Positions 26,906-35,882 of a DNA stretch of 64,000 nt are shown piece by piece (position 1 is the stretch's first letter; the number at the start of each line of letters is the position of its first letter). The notes beneath the pieces are model-generated. The model was not told the DNA's origin. It ran no database searches and saw nothing but the letters and a program-made list of their open reading frames with translations. The translations under genes and the position numbers were made by a program. Source of the stretch: CAZNLH01 sp964573995. Lineage in GTDB: Bacteria > Gemmatimonadota > CAZMKB01 > CAZNLH01. Location of the stretch: positions 1 through 64,000 of the forward strand of contig CAZNLH010000005.1 in assembly GCA_964573995.1 (NCBI GenBank). The letters are read 5' to 3'.

Positions 26906-27277
26906 CAATCTAATTATACCCGATTGCTATATTGTGTTCCTTTGGCTCCACGGTGCCGTTCGTGAACTCATCCCGGCAACTCCGTCGGTAAATAACGCCT
27001 CGCGTCTGTAAACATAGTCAACTGTATCCAGATGTCCTCCGCTCGATACCGTGGTGGCTCAACGCTCGTTGCTGCCCGTGACAGATTGATCAAACATGCG
27101 GGGACTATAGGGGATAAGACAGACCTCAACCCACGACCTGGATAAAGGAGCCCTCTGATCGCGGTGCTAACAGGATAAATCACCAAAAGTTGAAGTCACA
27201 TCGGGAATTAGTCGGAGTCATCATGGTCGGCGGTCTTTACAGGCCATGGCAGCCGTAGCCGTCTCCAATAAAACCTA
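26906..27277. other. Intergenic gap of 372 bases
   Basis: Holds the -10 box listed at 26913 at its left edge. I see no gene and no clear terminator for the TPR gene that ends at 27278. Confidence 0.35.
26913..26918 (-). promoter_or_regulatory. Perfect -10 box directly before the TPR lipoprotein start
   Basis: On the minus strand the sequence is CGGGTATAATTAGATTGATG. TATAAT is exact; no good -35 box stands 16-18 bases upstream. Its distance predicts transcription starting at or within two bases of the ATG. Confidence 0.35.
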
Positions 27278-28042
27278 TCAAAGGAGGCCCTCTCCCTCAC
27301 GAACTGCCTCTACCGGGTCATCCGAAGGCGTTGAAGCACCACCGGCATCCTTTGCGGTACCATCGCCCTTATGGCTGTAAGCCCATACAAGCCCGTCAGC
27401 CCTCTCGTCGAGTTCCGCCTGCGCCCATTCTTCACTGGCAAGGTCGACTTTCCCTTGCAATCTGTACAGGTACCCAAGATCCGCTCGCGCCTCCGCAAAA
27501 AAAGGGTTCCGCCGGAGCGCCCGCTTGAGTTCCCGCTCGGCGTCCTTCAAGAGGTTCATTCGGATGTATTCTCTTGCCATCTTTCTTCGAATGTCAGGAT
27601 AATCCCCACCAATCCGAATCGCCTTCTCATACTCTCTGACTGCCTCCAGCGAGAGATCCAGTTCGACATACATATCAGCAAGCCTGAGGTGTCCTTCGAC
27701 GAGGCGATTCCTGGCCTTTGGAGACAAGTTGTTAGATCGATCACCGCAGTCGAGCGTGTCCTTCAGCAAGCCGATCGCCTCGGCCGTTTCGCCAAGGTCG
27801 AACAAGACCAGCCCCAGGCCAATTCTCGACGTCAGGAGGTTTGGATTGGCCTGCAACGCCTTTCTAAAATAGTTGATCGCCTGCCGGGACCTGCCCGCCA
27901 TCATATCGGCCCTTCCGATTCCCTCCAGGAGGTCGGGAGACACGCATCCTTCTTTCTCCAGTGCGTTGAATATCCGGAGGGCACGGCTAAAATCCCCTTC
28001 TTCCAAGGCGCGCATACCCTGCTTGATTCGAATGTCAAACAT
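27278..28042 (-). CDS. Cytoplasmic TPR-repeat protein
   Basis: No signal peptide or membrane segment. Five or six TPR units are visible: GMRALEEGDFSRALRIFNAL, GRSRQAINYFRKALQANPNL, ADMYVELDLSLEAVREYEKA, EYIRMNLLKDAERELKRALR and LGYLYRLQGKVDLASEEWAQ. The C-terminal 45 residues are acidic and disordered. The start ATG 28042 has AAGGTG 7 bases upstream; an ATG 36 bases earlier lacks a site. It follows the phosphoglycosyl transferase gene in the same direction with a gap of about 130 bases. It may be the last gene of the polysaccharide locus or independent. Function unknown beyond protein binding. Confidence 0.75.
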   Translation of the reverse strand: MFDIRIKQGMRALEEGDFSRALRIFNALEKEGCVSPDLLEGIGRADMMAGRSRQAINYFRKALQANPNLLTSRIGLGLVLFDLGETAEAIGLLKDTLDCGDRSNNLSPKARNRLVEGHLRLADMYVELDLSLEAVREYEKAIRIGGDYPDIRRKMAREYIRMNLLKDAERELKRALRRNPFFAEARADLGYLYRLQGKVDLASEEWAQAELDERADGLVWAYSHKGDGTAKDAGGASTPSDDPVEAVREGEGLL

Positions 28043-28171
28043 AGGATTCACCTTCCACGCCCTCCTCCGCGCGCTCATCCTGCATCGAGGACCCGTGACA
28101 CGTTATATAGACAAGTTTCGGTTGAAAAGTAACATCCCGCGTATTCCATGTCAACGAACTATTACTGCCGC

Positions 28172-29632
28172 TTACAGGTTTCGGCCTCTGAGCACAACGG
28201 GGATAGTATCGAGGATGATCCGCAAATCAAGCCAGATCGACCACTCATTGATGTAGAGGATATCGAGCATGATCATCTCTTCAAACGAGAGCCTGCTCTT
28301 TCCACTGACCTGCCACAGGCCGGTAAGTCCCGGCTTCACGAGCAGCCGTTTCTTGTGGAAATCATTGTATTGTGCATACTCGAAGACTATAGGCGGCCTT
28401 GGCCCGACGAGCGATAAGTCTCCCCTCAAGACATTGATTAGTTGAGGGAGTTCATCGAGGCTGTACTTTCGCAGGATCCTGCCAACCCGTGTAATTCGAT
28501 CGTCATCCACCAGTTTGTACAGTCCATTCACCTCATCGGCCGGCTCGTTCGAATTCACCAGCCTCTTGAGATAGGCCTTGTGCGGCGAGTCGTCTGCGTC
28601 CCTCCTCATCGACCTGAACTTATAGATAACAAGAGGGCGACCGTTGAACCCAAGGACCTTCTGCTTGTAAAACACCGACCCCTCACTATCCAGTTTCACC
28701 GCCAGTGCAATAAGCACCATGACTGGGGAGAAGAGGAGGATCAACGGTACTGTAAGCGCGAGTTCCAAGGCCCGCTTGGCCAGGATCTGCCTGGGCCTCA
28801 AGGCAGGGACTCGAAGGCGCATTATCGGAATGGATCCGACGTTCTCGAATTTCACCTCGCTTGCCACCAGGTCATACATCTCTGGAACCACCTTGACGGT
28901 TACACCCAGGTCACAGGCGATATCCAACAGCCTAGAGATCACCTTGCGCTCCGAGGGGATTGTGACATATACCTCGCGTATACCGTGCAACCGTACAACC
29001 GGCTCGAAGTCGCTGATTCTTCCAAGGAGGCCCGCAGGTCCATTGTCATCGACACCATACCTGTCATCGAGATAACCGACGACATCGACACCGAGCCAGT
29101 CCTTTCTCGCCATGATCATCTCCAGGTAGCGCCCGAGCCGACCCGCACCGATGATCAGGGCGGGGGTCCGGCGATAGCCCGCCGATACAAGGCGCTCAAA
29201 GTATTTCCGCTTGAAATAGCGCCAGGTAAAGAGACCCGCGCACATAAAGGAGGCCTCATACACAACGAAGTGACGGGAAATGTCGGCACGCCATACCAGA
29301 AAATCCAGCGCGATTGCGAAGAGCATTGAAAACCAGACGGACCGGACGACGCCGTGCAGTTCCGTGGAATATCTCACTCCACGCCTTGTCTCGTAAAGTC
29401 CCTGGACACATAGAAGATAGACCAGGACCGGCACCATGGTCGCCGTGAAGACCATGCAGGATGCAAGGGCCGTGGAGCCCAAGGGTCCCACATTCTGAGG
29501 ATAATTCGAGCGGGAAAAGAATGGAACCCAATTGCCCGATGCAAGGTGGTCGCTTGCCAGGAATGACATGAAGATTATCGATAGATCAAGTATCAGATAA
29601 CCGGACAAGACTGCCAGCCTTCTCCTTACCAT
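28172..29632 (-). CDS. Polyprenyl-phosphate sugar-1-phosphate transferase (WbaP/WcaJ type)
   Basis: Starts a glycan chain by moving a sugar phosphate onto undecaprenyl phosphate at the inner membrane. The N-terminal half has about four membrane helices and a CoA-binding-like Rossmann part (TPALIIGAGRLGRYLEMIMA). The C-terminal catalytic domain has KFRSMRRDAD, TRVGRILRKYSLDELPQLIN, GDLSLVGPRPP and RLLVKPGLTGLWQVSGKSRL, the full bacterial sugar transferase signature. The 486 residues are typical of the long form. It is the last glycan-assembly gene of the locus; the first sugar is not predictable. Confidence 0.93.
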   Translation of the reverse strand: MVRRRLAVLSGYLILDLSIIFMSFLASDHLASGNWVPFFSRSNYPQNVGPLGSTALASCMVFTATMVPVLVYLLCVQGLYETRRGVRYSTELHGVVRSVWFSMLFAIALDFLVWRADISRHFVVYEASFMCAGLFTWRYFKRKYFERLVSAGYRRTPALIIGAGRLGRYLEMIMARKDWLGVDVVGYLDDRYGVDDNGPAGLLGRISDFEPVVRLHGIREVYVTIPSERKVISRLLDIACDLGVTVKVVPEMYDLVASEVKFENVGSIPIMRLRVPALRPRQILAKRALELALTVPLILLFSPVMVLIALAVKLDSEGSVFYKQKVLGFNGRPLVIYKFRSMRRDADDSPHKAYLKRLVNSNEPADEVNGLYKLVDDDRITRVGRILRKYSLDELPQLINVLRGDLSLVGPRPPIVFEYAQYNDFHKKRLLVKPGLTGLWQVSGKSRLSFEEMIMLDILYINEWSIWLDLRIILDTIPVVLRGRNL

Positions 29633-29671
29633 CCCTACAACCCCGGTTTCTCCGCACCATAAATCAGGGCC

Positions 29672-30742
29672 TCAATCTCCCACGGCCGTTAACGAATGAA
29701 TTTCTACCGGTTCACCACCCACTGCAATTGACTGTTCAGCAGCTTCCAGGCAACCTACGACCTTCATGGAAAATGCGGCACCGCTCAACGGTTCGTGCCC
29801 CTCGAGGATAGAATCACGGAAGTGCTCGACCGCCACGCGAAGTGGCTCCCTCTCGTCCCAGGGCACACTGGATTTTTTCCCCTCCCGGTATCGTACTATA
29901 TTGGGCTCCTCCTCTGAAATGCCTGGGAGAAGTTCGACTCCCTTGTCGTAAAGGGAGACCGGACACTCCTCGTTGACGTCATCGTAGACTATCATCCTGT
30001 CCGAGCCCACTATGGACATCCTCTTCTGTTGTTCCGGGGCGAGCCAATTCACGTGAAAATGCCCGATTACTCCATTATCGAACACGATGCTACCCCAAGC
30101 CATGATGGGGCGTTGACCTGGACAGTACGCTATGGGACCGGCGCCGGTGGCAACCACCCTTGCCGGCTCGGCATCGACAAACCACGTCATCATGGCCACA
30201 TCATGCGGGGCGAGGTCCCAGAGCACCCCAGCGTCGGGATAGAATCCCGTCGACCTCCCCATCGGCTTCAACTCGCCCAGGTTGACCCGGACGGCATCCA
30301 TGTAATATATCTCTCCGAGTTCGCCGCGGTCGATGAGCGCCTTGACGGCCGCCGCCTTCCCATTGTAAAGAAAGGTATCGTCGACCATGAGGACTCTCCC
30401 TACCTCCCGCGACAAGAGCATCAATTCCCTCACCTCCGAGATCCTCATGGCCAAGGGTTTCTCCACGAAGACGTGCTTGCCTGCAAGGAGCGCCTCCCTT
30501 GCCAGTGTATAATGGGTGGATATCGGTGTGGCGATGACCAACGCATCGATCGTAGAATCCTCAATTATTGATTTCAAATCCGTGGAGGTGCGGACCTGGG
30601 GATAAATACGACGGGTCCCCGATAGCCTCTCTTCCATCGTATCACATACCGCGGCGAGGTTCAATCGCTCGTCTGCATCGAAGTTTCGAATGAGTTTGGG
30701 ACCCCAGTAACCACACCCAATTACTGCCACATCGATTGACAT
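29672..30742 (-). CDS. Gfo/Idh/MocA sugar dehydrogenase, WlbA/WbpB-like
   Basis: The Rossmann start VAVIGCGYWGPKLIRNF, then ALVIATPISTHYTLAREALL and HVFVEKPLAM, show an NAD-dependent oxidoreductase of this family. GVLWDLAPHDVAMMTWF supplies the likely catalytic His/Asp region. In the WlbA/WbpB subfamily the enzyme oxidises C3 of UDP-GlcNAc uronate, preparing it for amination. The two genes immediately upstream encode a matching aminotransferase and acetyltransferase, which supports that role. ATG 30742 has AAAGGAG upstream. The UDP-GlcNAc 6-dehydrogenase needed to supply the substrate is not in the window. Confidence 0.85.
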   Translation of the reverse strand: MSIDVAVIGCGYWGPKLIRNFDADERLNLAAVCDTMEERLSGTRRIYPQVRTSTDLKSIIEDSTIDALVIATPISTHYTLAREALLAGKHVFVEKPLAMRISEVRELMLLSREVGRVLMVDDTFLYNGKAAAVKALIDRGELGEIYYMDAVRVNLGELKPMGRSTGFYPDAGVLWDLAPHDVAMMTWFVDAEPARVVATGAGPIAYCPGQRPIMAWGSIVFDNGVIGHFHVNWLAPEQQKRMSIVGSDRMIVYDDVNEECPVSLYDKGVELLPGISEEEPNIVRYREGKKSSVPWDEREPLRVAVEHFRDSILEGHEPLSGAAFSMKVVGCLEAAEQSIAVGGEPVEIHSLTAVGD

Positions 30743-30798
30743 ATCTTACTCCTTTCCTATCAGACAATAGGACTATTTCAACTCCTCTATCCCATGAA

Positions 30799-31914
30799 TC
30801 ACACCGATGCCATATACTCCCGAACAGCGCCAACAATATACCTTACCTGCGACTCGCTAATCTCCGGGTAGAGAGGAAGCGAGATGATCTTCTTCATCAC
30901 TCCTTCAGAAACGGGGAACTCCCCCTCGCGGTATCCAAGATGCTGAAACGCTCGTGTCAGGTGGATAGGAACGGGGTAGTGTATTCCGGTCGCAATCCCC
31001 CGGGAGGCGAGGTGGGAACGAAGGTTGTCCCTCGAACCGATCTCGACCCGCACCACGTAAAGGTGATATACCGGTACGGTTCCCTTGAGGGGAGAGACCG
31101 GCACAATCCCATGGACGTCTCTCAGGAGGGTCGTGTACAATCCGGCCATCATCCTCCTGGAGGCGTTCCAATCATCGATGTAGCGCAGTTTCACGCCCAG
31201 GACCGCCGCCTGGATGCCGTCAAGCCGTTCGTTCCAGCCGACCACCAGATGGCCATCATTCTTAGTACGTCCGTGGTTTGCGAACATCCTTGCTCGTTCC
31301 GCAACCTCTTCGCTGTCGGTGACTATCGCACCGGCGTCGCCGTATGCCCCGAGATTCTTGCCGGGATAGAAACTGAAACACCCGATGTCCCCGATCGAAC
31401 CCGCCTTACGGTCTCCGTACAGCGCACCATGCGCCTGGGCCGCATCTTCAACCACGATGAGGCCGGACGACCGTGCCACCTCGCAGATCCCCTCCATGTC
31501 GGCCATGTTACCGTACAGGTGAACCGGTATTACGGCACGTGTCCTCTCCGTGACCGACTCGCGCAGTCTCTCCACATCCATGTTCAAAGTGCCTGGATCC
31601 ACATCGACAAGGACGACCCGGGCGCCTGCTGATGCGATCGCCTCGGCGGTGGCTACGAATGTATTGGGGACTGTTATGACTTCGTCACCCTCGCCAATCC
31701 CGGCGGAGAGCAAGGCGAGGTGCAGTGCGGCGGTCCCGGAGTTTACGCCCACCGCGTGGCCTACATCGCAATACGCAGCAAAGGCATCCTCGAAATCGGC
31801 GACCCTTTGCCCGAGGATGAACTCCGCTCCCTCCACCACCCCCATTATGGCCTCGTTGATCTCCTCCTGGATGTTCTGGTACTGCGCCCTCAGGTCAACC
31901 ATAGGTATCTTCAT
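30799..31914 (-). CDS. PLP-dependent sugar aminotransferase (DegT/DnrJ/EryC1), WbpE/WlbC-like
   Basis: Transfers an amino group to a keto sugar nucleotide. The family start IPMVDLRAQYQNIQEEI, the PLP-phosphate region GVNSGTAALHLAL, the VVEDAAQAHGA aspartate and the Schiff-base lysine in SFYPGKNLGAYGD (Lys186) are all present. The length of 371 residues is normal. The start overlaps the acetyltransferase stop by 4 bases (ATGA). With the neighbouring dehydrogenase and acetyltransferase it would make a 3-acetamido uronate from UDP-GlcNAc uronate. Confidence 0.92.
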   Translation of the reverse strand: MKIPMVDLRAQYQNIQEEINEAIMGVVEGAEFILGQRVADFEDAFAAYCDVGHAVGVNSGTAALHLALLSAGIGEGDEVITVPNTFVATAEAIASAGARVVLVDVDPGTLNMDVERLRESVTERTRAVIPVHLYGNMADMEGICEVARSSGLIVVEDAAQAHGALYGDRKAGSIGDIGCFSFYPGKNLGAYGDAGAIVTDSEEVAERARMFANHGRTKNDGHLVVGWNERLDGIQAAVLGVKLRYIDDWNASRRMMAGLYTTLLRDVHGIVPVSPLKGTVPVYHLYVVRVEIGSRDNLRSHLASRGIATGIHYPVPIHLTRAFQHLGYREGEFPVSEGVMKKIISLPLYPEISESQVRYIVGAVREYMASV

Positions 31915-32552
31915 CTTCTGACCCCTTGAATGTACGGTCTCTCTACAATCCCGAACGGACAGGCCAACTCATCGATCCACTTTATAATCACGGCCGGATT
32001 GCCAGCCATGACCGCCCCCTCCGGCACATCGGAAACGATGACCGATCCCGCGCCGACGAGCGCATTCTCTCCTATCGTCAAGTTGGGAAGTACGGTCACG
32101 TTGGCCCCTATCTTGGCTCCTCTACGTACCGTCGCCCCCTTCATGCACTCTGAGGAGGATGGGCAAAGGGGATGCGGGTCGTTCGTGAATATGACGCTCG
32201 GCCCTATCCAGCAACCGTCCTCGAGCGTCGTAAACTCCGGGACAAAGGCCCGGCTGTGTATCCGCACCCCGTTTCCGATCGTTACGTGGTGAGCGATCTC
32301 CGACCCTGAGCCGATACTGACATGATCTCCTATATCGTTGCACTCCCTAATCAGTACGCCGTGCCCGGTCTGAAAGCCTCCCCCGATACGGTTCCCGGAA
32401 TAGATTACCGTGTGAGAGCGGATTATCGCTCCTTCACCGATCAACGTCTCCATCTCATCGGGCGACCCACAGGGGTGCTGTCCTATGATGACGTAGTCCT
32501 GAATCCGGGACCCGGGCCCCATCTTGACGTTCTCGCAGATCGTATAAGCCAT
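31911..32552 (-). CDS. Left-handed beta-helix sugar N-acetyltransferase, WbpD/WlbB-like
   Basis: Hexapeptide repeats run through the protein (GEGAIIRSHTVIYSGNRIGG, IGDHVSIGSGSEIAHHVTIG, RRGAKIGANVTVLPNLTIGE, NALVGAGSVIVSDV), the mark of trimeric acyltransferases. ENVKMGPGSRIQDYVIIG at the start and the loop IFTNDPHP fit the WbpD branch, which acetylates the 3-amino group made by the neighbouring aminotransferase using acetyl-CoA. ATG 32552 has AAGGAG upstream. It overlaps the aminotransferase gene by 4 bases. Confidence 0.88.
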   Translation of the reverse strand: MAYTICENVKMGPGSRIQDYVIIGQHPCGSPDEMETLIGEGAIIRSHTVIYSGNRIGGGFQTGHGVLIRECNDIGDHVSIGSGSEIAHHVTIGNGVRIHSRAFVPEFTTLEDGCWIGPSVIFTNDPHPLCPSSSECMKGATVRRGAKIGANVTVLPNLTIGENALVGAGSVIVSDVPEGAVMAGNPAVIIKWIDELACPFGIVERPYIQGVRR

Positions 32553-32596
32553 CTTACTCCTTCCTCTCTACTCACTCATGTTACTCCCTGTGCCTC

Positions 32597-33850
32597 TCAT
32601 TTTCCATCAAGACCGGCCGGCTCTCCCCTATCAGCGGATACCTCGAGATCCCATACCCGGTGCCCCTCCCCACCGTCGAAGATGGCAAGGTATCGATTTC
32701 GTTCCATCTTCCAATTGTGGTGCCTAAGAAAGGTGGCTGCGTTGCGGGCCTTCCTTCTCGCCATTGCTGGGTTTTCGTAAACTTCGAGGATGACACGGGC
32801 GAGATCGTCCACCTCACCAGGATCGAAATATGATATCATCTCTTCAGAGAAATAAGACATGATCGTGGGCAGCCTCGGCGCGATAACCGGGATATCCAGG
32901 GCCACATACTCCAGGAGTTTTACCGGCAACATCATGTCCGTCGCCCTGTTCCGCCGATTCGGCACGATACCGGCAAAGGCCGATCTTATCAAGCCTGGGA
33001 TTTCCTGGACCGGATGAAATCGCCCGCTGAGGAAGACATGTTCACCAAGCCCGTATTCCTCTGTGACTTCCCGGAGGCGCGGCAACAATTCCCCTCCACC
33101 GTAAATGCGGAACAGGATATCCGGGATCTCCTCCCTGACGATGCCCACCGCCTCGACTGCAAGATCAACCCCCATCCTCTCCGCGAGGGTACCGTGGAAT
33201 ACAATCTCCGGCCTTGCACGTCTCCTCCCATTCCCAATCGGTCCACCAAAGACCTCCTCGTCCGGCAGGTTCATCATGACGATCATGTTGGACGGTGGCA
33301 ATCCTCGCCCCTCGAGCAGTCCCCGCTGCTCCTTCGTCGCGCAAATGATGGTATCTGAGAAACGCGCACTGATACGCTCCTCCAACTTTACCAGTGACAC
33401 AAGAGGATGCTCATCCCGAAGACCGTACTTTACCATCAGGCTCTCCGGCATGGGATCCCGGATATCGAGAAAGACCTTTGCACCCAGCAACTTAGGCAGC
33501 CAGGCCGCAAAAACCAAGAAATCCGGGATGTTATGGACCTGGACCACCTGGTACGGCCTTACCACTTGCATGAAACATAGCCTCATCATGGCCAGCATGA
33601 AGAAACATGCATAACCGACTATAAACCAGATCATTGCCTCCCCCCGGTACCGCCCAATACATAGGGCCGATACCCTGACCCCTGCAAGCGAGTCGAGTCG
33701 TCCCCGGCCGCAACCACGCAGGCATATTACATCGACCTCCTTTCCGGTCCTCGCAAGCGCCTCCGCCTCACGTCTCACCCTCGGATCGCTGAAATAATCC
33801 GTATATGCTATGAAGCAGACCCTCTTTACCGGCGAACCGCCCCGTTTCAC
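32597..33850 (-). CDS. Family 4-like glycosyltransferase
   Basis: A GT-B enzyme that adds a sugar to the lipid-linked repeat unit. The N-terminal acceptor domain starts VKRVCFIAYTDYFSDPRVRR. The donor domain has IVFHGTLAERMGVDLAVEAV, FRIYGGGELLPRLREVTEEY, VFLSGRFHPVQEIPGLIR and PVKLLEYVALDIPVIAP. GTG 33850 is preceded by GGGAGGGG at 6 bases and overlaps the upstream stop as GTGA. The longer in-frame extension to 33940 is rejected. A hydrophobic stretch around residue 75-95 may sit on the membrane. Donor and linkage are unknown. Confidence 0.88.
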   Translation of the reverse strand: MKRGGSPVKRVCFIAYTDYFSDPRVRREAEALARTGKEVDVICLRGCGRGRLDSLAGVRVSALCIGRYRGEAMIWFIVGYACFFMLAMMRLCFMQVVRPYQVVQVHNIPDFLVFAAWLPKLLGAKVFLDIRDPMPESLMVKYGLRDEHPLVSLVKLEERISARFSDTIICATKEQRGLLEGRGLPPSNMIVMMNLPDEEVFGGPIGNGRRRARPEIVFHGTLAERMGVDLAVEAVGIVREEIPDILFRIYGGGELLPRLREVTEEYGLGEHVFLSGRFHPVQEIPGLIRSAFAGIVPNRRNRATDMMLPVKLLEYVALDIPVIAPRLPTIMSYFSEEMISYFDPGEVDDLARVILEVYENPAMARRKARNAATFLRHHNWKMERNRYLAIFDGGEGHRVWDLEVSADRGEPAGLDGK

Positions 33851-34779
33851 AATGATCCCCTCCCGGCACATGACGGCCCGGAATGCCGGTTTCCGGCCAT
33901 GGGAAACCCTGGAGAACCAATCCTTCTGAAGAAATACCACCGGCAGAATCTCCTGACGACCGGGTCATCGATCACCTTGTCCCCCCTAATGAAGGAGGTG
34001 ACATATCCCCAGAAGTACGCCGCCCCGAGGGCAACCGACTCCCGGCAACAACGGTACAAAGCCTTTGAGACGGCGAAAGGGAGTGGAAATCCAAGGAATC
34101 GATCGTTGATCCCCTTCAAGTAGTATCCTCGCCTGAGTCCCATAGCCGAGCCGGTCCTCCTTACCTGAACAGTGCGGACTTCCGGAAACTGTCCCACCCC
34201 GTAACCGAGCGCCAATGCCCTGATAGCGGATACCGTATCCCCTGAGTTCACCGGGTGGAGCCCCCCGATATCCTCGAAACACCTCCTCCTGATGAGCCGT
34301 GCCCCACCCCACGGCCACCTCCCATTCCCACGCTCGCGCCGGAGGGAACCGTCATCACCGATGCCATATACGCCCCCGCTGACGATTCCCATACCCGGGA
34401 GCCCTTCCATTATCCCGACCAGGCGTTCGTAATAATCCCTCTCCGGCAGCATATCGGAGTCCAGCACCGCGAGGTAGGCATAGTGCACCCCTTCATCGCG
34501 GCACAGGGCCGTACCAAAATCAAATCCCGTCTTCTGGACCTCATAGACATGCTCTTGAAGCCGCCTTCCACGGCAACTCCCGCGATGCTCGACAGCCCGT
34601 ATCCAAGGATAGGCCCTCTCGGCCTGCCTGCACAACTCGCCAGACCCGTCGTCACTATGATCGTCCACGAGGATCCACCTGACAGGCCTCAGGGACTGGT
34701 CCGCGACATGACCGATGACATCTCCGAGTTGACTCGATTCATTCTTGACCGGTGTGACCAGGAGAATTCCCCTGCCCAT
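33847..34779 (-). CDS. Family 2 glycosyltransferase
   Basis: A GT-A fold enzyme. It starts GRGILLVTPVKNESSQLGDV and has ILVDDHSDDGSGE and YLAVLDSDMLPERDYY, the acidic motifs that hold nucleotide sugar and metal. GYYLKGINDRFLGFPLPFAV and a hydrophobic C-terminal part follow. ATG 34779 is used; GTG 34806 in the same frame is possible, and neither has an ideal ribosome site. The 3' end overlaps the next glycosyltransferase by 4 bases. Donor and acceptor are unknown. Confidence 0.8.
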   Translation of the reverse strand: MGRGILLVTPVKNESSQLGDVIGHVADQSLRPVRWILVDDHSDDGSGELCRQAERAYPWIRAVEHRGSCRGRRLQEHVYEVQKTGFDFGTALCRDEGVHYAYLAVLDSDMLPERDYYERLVGIMEGLPGMGIVSGGVYGIGDDGSLRRERGNGRWPWGGARLIRRRCFEDIGGLHPVNSGDTVSAIRALALGYGVGQFPEVRTVQVRRTGSAMGLRRGYYLKGINDRFLGFPLPFAVSKALYRCCRESVALGAAYFWGYVTSFIRGDKVIDDPVVRRFCRWYFFRRIGSPGFPMAGNRHSGPSCAGRGSL

Positions 34780-34875
34780 TCTCCAACACCATCTCTTCCT
34801 ATACACACCACGAGTGGAATAACATGATCTTCAAGGCCTGCCCGCGGATCCCGGACAATAGGCTCCCCGGCGCCG

Positions 34876-35754
34876 TCACCCGGCGTTTTTCCTTATGTAA
34901 TACTCGAGCGATTCCTGCCAGGGGGGCATCTCGTTCATGCCGAGGAGATCCAGTTTATAGTTTCGTACCATCTCCGACCTGGCACGAGGGGCAGGAAGGG
35001 GGAAGTGCGCGGAATTGATCGGGACGATCTCCACCCGGTCTTCCACTCCCATGTACCTGGCGATGTGGCAGGCCATCTCGTATCTCGAAGTCACTCCCCT
35101 GTTCGTCAGGTGATAGAGTCCATACCTGCGTGTCTTCCAGACCTTGACCAGGTTCCTCGAAAAATCAAAGGTGAAGGTCGGGCTACCGAACTTGTCGTCG
35201 ACGACTGTGATCCTATCCCTCTCCCTGAGGAGTTTCACGATCTTGTAGACGAACTTCTTATCGATCTCCCAGCCTCCTACCATCCAGCCTGCACGAAAGA
35301 TGAAGAAACGATCGAGGAGGTCCCTCACCACCTTTTCCCCCTCCAACTTTGACCACGCATAGACATTGCTTGGATCCGGAGTATCAAACTCGGTATATGG
35401 TACCGGCTTACGGCCGTTGAACACGGCGGCGGTACTTATATATACCATGGGCTTGTCCATCTCCCTGCATGCCAGGGCTATGTTCTCCGTCCCCATCGCG
35501 TTAACGAAGAAGGAATGATCCGGGTCCTTCTCGCACAGATCGACATCCGTCTCAGCCGCCAGGTGGAATACCCAATCAGGTCCCACCTCCTCCATAACCC
35601 CGTTGATCTCCGAGGGGTTCGTTACGTCCATCTTCAGCATGGACGAGCCTTCCTCGCGGATGTCTGTCCTCACCACCTCCACCCCGTTCTTCTCGAGTTC
35701 CGGGCACAGGTCCGAACCGAGCATACCGGCTGCGCCGGTCACCAACACTTTCAT
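34876..35754 (-). CDS. RmlD-like NAD(P)-dependent sugar reductase/epimerase
   Basis: Extended short-chain dehydrogenase: VLVTGAAGMLGSDL binds the cofactor, FHLAAETDVDLCEKDP and VYISTAAVFNG follow the RmlD pattern, and YAWSKLEGEK contains the catalytic Y-x3-K. The closest known group is dTDP-4-dehydrorhamnose reductase, but rmlA, rmlB and rmlC are not in the window, so the substrate is open. ATG 35754 has CAGGAGAGG upstream. The longer frame to 35799 is rejected. Confidence 0.82.
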   Translation of the reverse strand: MKVLVTGAAGMLGSDLCPELEKNGVEVVRTDIREEGSSMLKMDVTNPSEINGVMEEVGPDWVFHLAAETDVDLCEKDPDHSFFVNAMGTENIALACREMDKPMVYISTAAVFNGRKPVPYTEFDTPDPSNVYAWSKLEGEKVVRDLLDRFFIFRAGWMVGGWEIDKKFVYKIVKLLRERDRITVVDDKFGSPTFTFDFSRNLVKVWKTRRYGLYHLTNRGVTSRYEMACHIARYMGVEDRVEIVPINSAHFPLPAPRARSEMVRNYKLDLLGMNEMPPWQESLEYYIRKNAG

Positions 35755-35882
35755 GTTAAACCTCTCCTGATCCCGAAGATGGTCAAGCCGCCGATGCATA
35801 TCAATAACGGCGCGTTATTGCCACTTGGTAGAATGCACACTCGGGAAAGCGGCCGGCTACAGCCCCATCCTTTTCCCACCGC

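Noticed and set aside
26968..27186. Minus-strand frame of 72 codons in the gap between TPR genes
   Set aside because: No ribosome site and no protein-like pattern.
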